This document shows, in pieces, positions 1 through 15,000 of a stretch of 39,232 nucleotides of DNA; within the stretch, counting starts at the first letter, position 1, and every line of letters begins with the position of its first letter. Source of the DNA: Streptomyces sp. Ru62 (GTDB lineage: Bacteria; Actinomycetota; Actinomycetes; Streptomycetales; Streptomycetaceae); assembly GCF_002920615.1 (NCBI RefSeq), contig NZ_PQSU01000057.1:1-39232 (forward strand). Reading direction: 5' to 3'. The notes beneath the pieces are model-generated. The model had not been told where the DNA came from and did no database searches. It saw only the letters and a program-made list of their open reading frames with translations. The position numbers and the translations under genes are program-made.

Positions 1-5937
<5,937 letters not shown>

Positions 5938-6000
5938 GGTCGGTGTCGCTCCCTGCTGGTTCGGCGGCGCTGGTGACGCGGTGGAGGTGCGCCGGTACGG

Positions 6001-6050
6001 GTGACCCGGTGCCGGACGTGGCGCGTCGCCCGGCACCGGGGCGGGGTCAC
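6001..6050. repeat. Hairpin in the spacer between the two PKS genes
   Basis: The spacer between the two PKS genes holds an 11-bp perfect inverted repeat (6005-6015 with 6030-6040, CCCGGTGCCGG and its complement). It can be extended by GTGA/TCAC at 6001-6004 and 6047-6050, which includes the stop codon of the upstream PKS gene. There is no T-run on either side. An intra-operon mRNA hairpin is more likely than a terminator, but its role is unknown. Confidence 0.4.
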
Positions 6051-9000
6051 TGGGTGCCGCTGCGGTCGAGCGCGGCGCGCACCAGGTCGGCGACGGCCAT
6101 GGACTTGATGTCCAGGGCGCGGTCGGCGGGGGCGGGGGACGGGGCCCGCTCGGAGAGCTTCAACAGGCTGTCGAGCAGGCCGGCTTCCCGGATGCGGGCG
6201 ACGGGGATGCGGGAGATCAGGGCGCGCAGCTCGTCGTCGCCGTGCGCGGCGGCCGGGGGCTCGGGGTCCGCGGTGTCCGGGAGGAGCCGTTCGAGGAGGT
6301 GGCCGGCGAGGGCCGCCGGGGTGGCGTAGTCGAAGATCAGCGTGGACGGCAGGCGCAGTCCGCAGACGGCGTTCAGCCGGTTGCGCAGTTCGACGGCGGC
6401 GAGCGAGTCGAAGCCGAGCTCGGTGAAGGCGCGGCGCGGTTCGACGGCTGCCGGTCCGGCGTGGCCGAGGACGGCGGCGACCTCGGTGCGGACCGCCTCC
6501 AGGACGGTGTGTTCGTGGTCGGCCGCGGGGAGTTCGGCCAGCCGCTCGCCCAGGGTGCGGGCCCGGTCGTCGCCGTTCGCGCGGGAGGTGACGCCGGCCA
6601 GGGTCCGCAGCACGGCCGGGACGTCGTCGCCGCGCCGGCGCAGGGCCGCGGTGTCGAGCCGTACCGGTACCAGGGCGGGGCTGCCGGTGGCCACGGCGGC
6701 GTCGAACAGCTCCAGTGCCTCGTCCGGGTCGAGCGCGCCGATGCCGGAGCGTTCGATGCGCTGGACCCCGGTCTGGTCGAGGGCGGCGCCCATGCCGCCG
6801 CCGGACCACAGTCCCCAGGCGAGGGAGGTGGCGGGCAGGCCGAGCCCGGCGCGGTGGGCGGCCAGCGCGTCGAGGAAGACGTTGGCGGCGGCGTAGTTGC
6901 CCTGGCCGGAGGCGTCGAGGGTGCCGGCGGCCGAGGAGAACAGCACGAAGCGGGACAGCTCCCGGTCCAGGGTGAGGTCGTGCAGGTGCCAGGCGGCGTC
7001 CGCCTTCGGGCGCAGCACGGTGTCCAGCCGCTCCGGGGTCAGCGAGGCCACCAGGCCGTCGTCCAGGACGCCTGCGGTGTGGACGACACTGTCGGCGGGG
7101 TGCGCGGTGAGCAGGGCGGCGAGCGCGGCGCGGTCGGACACGTCGCAGGCGACGATCTCGGCCTTCGCGCCCAGTTCCGCCAGGTCCGCGCGCAGGGCGG
7201 CGGCGCCGGGCGCGCCAGGTCCGCGGCGGCTGGTCAGCACCAGGCGGGTGACGCCGTGCCGGGCGGCCAGGTGACGGGCGACGAGGGCGCCGAGTCCGCC
7301 GGTGCCGCCGGTGACGAGCACGGTGCCCCACGGGCGGTCCTCCGCCAAAGAGTCGTCGGCGCGCACCAGGCGCGGGGCGTGCGCGCGGCCGTCCCGCCAG
7401 CGGACCTCGGGCTCCCCGGAGTCGAGGAGGGCGGCGAGTGCGGCCCGGTCCGGTACGGGGCCGTCGGGGCCGGTCCGTGCGACGAGGAGGATCCGGCCGG
7501 GGTCCTCGGCCTGGGCGGCCCGCACCAGGCCGTGCACGGCGGCGTCGGCGAGGCCGCCGCCGGTGAGCACCACCAGCACGGAGCCGGCGTACCGGTCGTC
7601 GGCCGTCCAGGCCCGCAGGGTCTGGAGCGTGCGGCCGAGCACGGTCCGCACGGCGCCGGGCAGTTGCTCGCCGTCGGCGCGCGGTGCGGTGACCGGCAGG
7701 ATCACCACGTCGGGGACGGAGGCGCCGAGCGCGTCCAGGCCGGCGTGCACGGGGACGCCGAGGCCCAGGTCGTCGTCCCCGAGGACCGCCCAGGTACGGC
7801 GGTCGGGGCGTCCGGCGGCCTCGGGCAGCGGTTCGTCGGTGACGGCGTACAGGTGGCGCTGCCGCTGGGTGAGCCGGTCGGCGGTGACCGGCCGGGTGAC
7901 GTACGACGCGACGGTGGCGAGGGGCCGGCCCTCGCCGTCGGCGAGGTCGATGCGGGTGCCGTCGGGGCCGGGGGTGACACGGACGCGGGCGGTGAGCCCG
8001 CCCTGGGCGTGCGGGGCGACGCCGGTCCAGGCGAAGGGCAGGGCGATGCCGTCGGTGCTGCCGTCCGGCTCGCCGTCCAGGAGGGACGTGACGTGCAGGG
8101 CGGAGTCCAGCAGGGCCGGGTGCAGGGTGTACCGGGCGGCGTCCTGCCGTGCGGAGTCGGGCAGTTCGAGTTCGGCGAGGAGAGTGTCGCCGTGCCGCCA
8201 GGCGGCCTTGACGCCGCGGAAGACGGGGCCGTAGTCGTAGCCCTCGGCGTGCAGCCGCGGGTAGAGGCCGGTGACGTCGAGCGGGGTGGCGCCGGGCGGC
8301 GGCCAGGCGCCGTGGGCGGGCGCAGGCGTGGTGGCGGAACCGGTGAGGGTGCCGGTGGCGTGCCGGGTCCAGCCCTCGTCCGCCGGGGCGTTCTCGGGGC
8401 GCGAGTGGATCTCGACGGTGCCGTCGGGGCCGGTGGCGACCTGGAGGTGGACGGCGGTGTCCGCGGCCAGCACCAGGGGGGCCTGGAGGGTCAGTTCCTC
8501 CAGGACGGGGCGTCCGGTGAGGCGTCCGGCGTGCAGGGCGAGGTCGACCAGCGCGGCGCCGGGCACCAGGACCGTGCCCAGCACGGCGTGCTCGGCGAGG
8601 AGGGGGTGGGTCGCGGTGGAGATCCGGCCGGTGAGCAGGACTCCGGCGTCGCCGGGCAGGTCCAGGCGGGCGCTGACCAGCGGGTGGCCGGCGGCGGCGA
8701 GCCCGTGCCCGGCGGCGTCGCCGACGGCGACGGCGGGCGTGGGCAGCCAGTACCGGCGGTGCTCGAAGGCGTAGGTGGGCAGCTCGACCCGGCGGCCCTC
8801 GTACGACGCGTACAGCGCGGCCCAGTCGACGTCGAAGCCCCGGGTGTGCACGGTGGCCAGGGCGGCGAGCAGGCCGGGCAGCGGGTCGGTGTCCTTCCGG
8901 CCGGCCGGGACGAACGCGGTGTCCTCGGCGTCCGGCAGGCAGTCGGGGCCCAGGGCGGTGAGCACGGGCGCGGCGCCGAGTTCGAGGAAGGTGCCGGCGC

Positions 9001-12000
9001 CCCTGGCGGCCAGCGTGGTGACGGCGTCGGCGAAGCGCACGGTCTGCCGCACGTGCCGTACCCAGTAGTCGGCGGAGCCGAGTTCGGCGGCGGTGGCCGG
9101 GGCGCCGGTGAGGGTGGAGACGATCGGCACGGCCGGTTCGGCGGCCTCGATGCCGGTCATGACCTCCCGGAACGCGGCCAGCATGGGCTCCATCAGGGGC
9201 GAGTGGAAGGCGTGGGAGACCCGCAGCCGGCGGGTCGTCGTGAAGTGTGCGGCGACCTCGGTCACGGCGTCCTCGTCACCGGAGACGACCACGGCTCGGG
9301 GGCCGTTGACAGCGGCGATCCCGCACCGCCCGTCCAGCAGCGCCGCCACCTCCTCCTCGGCGGCCTGTACGGCGATCATCGCGCCGCCCTCGGGCAGTGC
9401 CTGCATGAGCCGGCCCCGGGCGGCGACCGCGGTGACGGCGTCCGGCAGCGACCACACGCCCGCGACGTGCGCGGCGGCGAACTCGCCGACGGAGTGGCCG
9501 GCCAGCCAGTCGGGGCGCAGTCCGAAGGATTCCAGCAGCCGGTAGAGCGCGACCTGGGTGGTGAACAGCGCGGCCTGGGTGTAGGCGGTCTGCTCCAGGG
9601 TCTCGGGGTCGTCACCGAACACGACCTCGGCCAAGGGGCGTTCGAGGTGCTTGTCGAAGTGGGCGGCGGCGCGGTCGAAGTGCTCGGCGTAGACGGGGAA
9701 GGCGTCGTACCAGTCGCGGCCCATGCCGGGGCGCTGGGCGCCCTGACCGGAGAACAGGTAGGCGAGCGTGCCGTCGGTGGCGGAGCCGGTGACGAGCAGC
9801 CCGGGTGCCTCGGTGCCGTGGGCCAGGGCGTCCAGCGCGGCGGCGGCCTGGTCGTCGCCGTCGGAGAGGACCACGGCGCGGTGCGGATGGCTGCCGCGGG
9901 TGGTGGCCAGGGCCAGGCCGAGGTCGGCCGCGGTCGTGCCGGTCAGCTCCCGCAGGCGGCGGGCCTGGCCGCGCAGGGCCTCGGGCGAGCGGGCGGAGAC
10001 GGGCAGGGCGAGCACCGGCGGGACGGTGGCGGGGTCCGGCTCGGCGGGCTCGGGCTGCGCGAACTCCTCCAGGATCACATGGGCGTTGGTGCCGCTGATC
10101 CCGAAGGAGGACACACCGGCGCGGCGCGGCCGGTCCGGGGCCGGCCACGGGCGTCGCTCGGTGAGCAGCCGTACCGCGCCCGCGTCCCAGTCGACCTGGG
10201 GGGACGGCGCGTCGACGTGCAGGGTCTTCGGCAGGACCCCGTTGCGCATCGCCATCACCATCTTGATGACCCCGGCGACACCGGCGGCGGCCTGCGTGTG
10301 CCCCATGTTCGACTTGACGGAGCCCAGCCACAGCGGCTCGGCGCGGTCCTGGCCGTAGGTGGCGAGCAGCGCCTGGGCCTCGATCGGGTCGCCGAGGGTG
10401 GTGCCGGTGCCGTGCGCCTCGACGGCGTCGACGTCGGCGGGGCCGAGCCCGGCGGCGGCCAGCGCGGCACGGATGACGCGTTGCTGGGAGGGGCCGTTGG
10501 GGGCGGTCAGGCCGTTGGAGGCGCCGTCGGAGTTGACGGCGGAGCCACGGACCAGGGCGAGCACGCGGTGGCCGTGGCGGCGCGCGTCGGAGAGGCGTTC
10601 CACGACGAGCACGCCGGCGCCCTCGCCCCAGCCGGTGCCGTCGGCCGCGGCGGCGAAGGACTTGCAGCGGCCGTCGGCGGCCAGCCCGCGCTGCCGGGCG
10701 AAGTCGATGAACGTGTCCGGCGTCGACATGACGGTCACGCCGCCGACCAGGGCGAGGTCGCACTCGCCCTGCCGCAGCGCCTGGACCGCCAGGTGCAGGG
10801 TGACCAGGGAGGAGGAGCAGGCGGTGTCGACGGTGACGGCCGGTCCCTCCAGGCCGAGGGCGTAGGCGACCCGGCCGGAGACGACGCTGCCGAGGCTGCC
10901 GTTGCCGAGGTAGGCGGCGAGGTCCTCGGGCACCTCGGCGAGCCAGCTGCCGTAGTCGTGGTACATGACGCCCGCGAACACGCCGGTGCGGGAGCCGCGC
11001 AGCCGGTGCGGGTCGATGGCGGAACGCTCCAGCGCCTCCCAGGACACCTCCAGGAGCAGCCGCTGCTGCGGGTCCATGGCGGTGGCCTCGCGGGGGCTGA
11101 TGCCGAAGAAGCCGGCGTCGAACTCGGCCGCGTCGTACAGGAAGGCGCCCTCGCGGGTGTAGGTGCGGCCGGGGGTGCCCGGCTCGGGGTCGTACAGCGC
11201 CTCGGTGTCCCAGCCGCGGTCGGCCGGGAAGCCGCCGACCGCGTCGACGCCGTCGGCGACGAGCCGCCACAGGTCCTCCGGGGAGCGGACCCCGCCGGGA
11301 TAGCGGCAGCTCATGCCGACGATGACGATCGGGTCGTCGTCCGGTGCGGTGCGCCCGGCGACGGCGGGGGTGTGCCGCGGGCCGGTGCCGAAGAGGGTGT
11401 CGCGGATGTGCTCGGCGAGCGCGCGGGAGGTGGGGTGGTCGAAGACGAGGGTGGCGGGCAGCCGCAGACCGGTGGCGGTGCCCAGCCGGTTGCGCAGCTC
11501 CACGGCCGCCAGCGAGTCGAAGCCGAGGTCGGTGAAGGCCCGGCCGGGGTCGATGGCGGACGGCCCGTCGTGCCGGAGGACGGCCGCGACCTCGGTGCGC
11601 ACCAGGTCGAGCAGGGCGCGGTCGCGGTCGGCGGCGGGCAGCGCCGCGAGCTGTCCCTCCGTGGCCGTGGCGGGCGCGGCGCTCGCGGCGGCGCGGCGGG
11701 TGACCGGGCGGACCAGGCCGGTCAGCAGCGGCGGTATGCCGTCGGTGCGGCGGCGTACGGCGGCGGCGTCGATCTCGACGGGGACGAGGTGGGGCGCGCG
11801 GGAGCGGACGGCGGTGTCGAACAGCTCCAGGGAGCGGTCGGCGGACAGGCCGGGGACGCCGTAGGCCGCGATGCGCTCGCGGGCGGCGTCGTCCAGTGCG
11901 GCGCCCATGCCGCTGTCGGTGTCCCACAGGCCCCAGGCGAGCGCGGTGGCGGGCAGGCCGAGGGCGGCGCGGTGTGCGGCGAGGGCGTCGAGGTAGGCGT

Positions 12001-15000
12001 TGGCGGCGGCGTAGTTGCCCTGGCCGGGGCCGTCGAGGACGGCGGCGAGGGAGGAGAACAGCACGAAGTGGGCGAGGTCGCGGTCCCGGGTCAGCTCGTG
12101 CAGGTGCCAGGCGCCGAGCGCCTTGGCGTGGAAGACCTCGTCGACCATCGCGTCGGTGAGGGTGTCGACGACGCCGTCGCGGACGGTGCCCGCCGCGTGC
12201 ACGACGGAGTCGACGGGGTGCTCGGCGAGCAGCCGGCGCAGCGCCTCGCGGTCGCCCGCGTCGCAGGCGGTGACGGTCACCTCGGCGCCGAGCGCGGTGA
12301 GTTCGGCGTGCAGCTCGGGGGCCGTGCCGCGGCGGCCGGCGAGCACCAGGCGGCGCACGCCGTGGGTGCGGACCAGGTACCGGGCGAGCAGCGCGCCGAG
12401 GCCGCCGGTGCCGCCGGTGACGAGGACGGTGCCCCAGTCGGCGGTGGCCGCGTCCCCGGAGGGCTGGACGGCCAGCCGGGGCACGGCGAACGCGCCGCCG
12501 GCGAGCGACAGTTCGGGTTCGCCGGTGGCGAGGACCTGGCGCAGGTCGGCCTCGCCGGGCAGCTCCTCGTGCTCGACGAGGACGTAGCGGCCGGGGTTCT
12601 CCGCCTGGGCGGACCGGACGAGACCGCGGACGGCCGCGTGGGCGGGGCTGCCGGGCGGGGTGACGACGACGAGCCGGGTGCCGGCCAGCCGCTCGTCCTG
12701 CTGCCAGGTGCGCAGCAGCCGCAGGACGTGGTGGACGTGGGCGCGTGCCGCGGTGGCGTCGGCGTCCGCCGGGCCGGGCACGCGGTGCACGACCGCGTCG
12801 GGGGCGGGGCCCCGGAGCAGGGCGTCCACGGAGTCCGTGAGGACGGCGGTGCGCAGGGGTGGTGCGGTGGTCGCCGGTCGGGGGTACGGCGACCACCGCA
12901 CCGCGTACAGGACGTCGCTGTCCGGTACGGGGCGGGAGGTCAGGGCCTCGATGTCGGCCACCGGGGCGCCGGTGGCGTCGGCGAGGCGCAGGGCGATGGT
13001 GTCGCCGCCGGCACGGGTGATCTTCACGCGGAGGGCGGTCGCACCGGTGGCGTGCAGGGTGACGCCGCTCCAGGCGAACGGCACCAGGACCTCGGGGCGC
13101 GGCGGGGCGTCGAGGTCGGCGGCGTGCAGCGCGGCGTCGAGCAGGGCCGGGTGCAGGCCGAACCGTGCGGCGTCGGTGGCCGCTTCCTCGGGCAGGGCGA
13201 CTTCGGCGTAGACGTCGTTGCCGTGCCGCCAGGCGGCGCGCAGGCCCTGGAAGGCGGGGCCGTACCCGTAGCCCTGGTCGGCGAGGTCCGCGTAGACGCC
13301 GGCGGTGTCGAGCGGCTGTGCGTCCTTCGGGGGCCACACGGTCAGGTCGGCCGTGGCGGCGGGGGCGGTGGTGGTGAGGACGCCGGCGACGTGCTGGGTC
13401 CAGGGGGCGGCCTCGTCAGCGCGGGTGTGGACCGTGACGGGACGGCACCCGGCCTCGTCGGGTTCGCCGACGGCGACCTGGACGGCGACGTCCTCGTCGG
13501 CGCGCAGTACGAGCGGGGCGCCGAGAGTCAGTTCCTCCAGGGTGTGCGCGCCGACGTGCTCGCCGGCGCGCAGGGCGAGTTCGACGAAGGCGGTGCCGGG
13601 GAACAGCACCCGCCCGGCGATGACGTGGTCGGCGAGCCAGGGCTGGGTCCGGGTGGACAGCCGCCCGGTCAGGACGACGCCCTCGGCGCCGACGGCCACC
13701 ACGGCGGCCAGCAGCGGGTGGCCGGCGGGGAGCTGGCCGAGGCCGGCGGCGTCGGTGGCGGCGCGCTGCTCCAGCCAGAAGCGGCGCCGCTGGAACGGGT
13801 AGGACGGCAGGTCGATGCGGCGCCCGCCGAGGCCGGCGAAGTGCCGCCGCCAGTCGACGGGGACGCCCCGGGCGTGCGCGGCGGCGAGCGCGCCGACGGC
13901 CTCGCGGGCCTCGGGCCGCTCGCGCCGCAGCACCGGCAGGAAGGCGGTGCCGGGTACGTCGGTGCAGTCGGGGCCCATGGCGGTCAGTACGGCGTCGGGG
14001 CCGACCTCCAGGAAGGTCCGGACCCCGGCGTCGGCGAGGGTACGGACGGCGTCGTGGAAGCGGACCCGGGCGCGTACGTGCTCCACCCAGTACTCGGGGT
14101 CGCACAGCTCGGTGGTGACGGGCCCGCCGGTGACGGTGGAGACCACCGGCAGTTTCGGCTCGGCGAGGTCGAGCACGTTCACCACGCGCCGGAACTCGGC
14201 CAGCATCGGTTCCATCAGCGGCGAGTGGAAGGCGTGGCTGACCCGCAGCCGCTTGGTGTCGTGGCCGCGCGCGGCGAGTTCGGCGGCGATGCGTTCCACG
14301 TCGTCCGCGGCGCCGGACACCACGACGGCGGCGGGCCCGTTGACGGCGGCGATGCCGGTGCGCGGGGTGAGCAGCGGCGCCACCTCGTCCTCGGCGGCGC
14401 GTACGGCGACCATGGCGCCGCCCTCGGGCAGTCGCTGCATGAGCCGGCCACGGGCGGCGACCAGGATCGTCGCGTCCTGGAGGGTGAGCACGCCGGCCAC
14501 GTGCGCGGCGGCGATCTCGCCGACGGAGTGCCCGGCGAGCTGGTCCGGGGTGAGGCCCCAGCTCTCCAGGAGCCGGTGGAGGGCGACCTCCACGGCGAAC
14601 AGGGCGGGCTGCGCGTACTCGGTACGGTGCAGCAGTTCGGCCTCGGGGGTGCCGGGCCCGGCGAACAGGACGTCCGTCAGCGGCCGGGCGAGCTGGAGGT
14701 CGAAGTGGGCGCAGACGTCGTCCAGGGCGTCGGCGAAGACCGGGTGGGCGGCGGCCAGTTCGCGGCCCATGCCGATCCGCTGGCTGCCCTGCCCGGTGAA
14801 CAGGAAGGCCAGCTCGCCGTCGACGCGCCGGGTGAGCGGGGTGGCCCCCGAGGCCAAGTCCTCCAGTGCGGTGCGCAGTTCGTCCCGGTCGGCGGCGACG
14901 AGGACGGCCCGGTCGTCGAGGGCGGCCCGGGTGGTGGCCAGCGAGTGAGCGAGGTCGAGCGGGTCGGCCCCCTCCACCAGGGGCAGCAGATCGGCGGCAC

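Noticed and set aside
6001..6050. Terminator between the two PKS genes
   Set aside because: The hairpin has no T-run, the spacer has no visible promoter for the second gene, and matching docking ends suggest co-expression; read-through is more likely.
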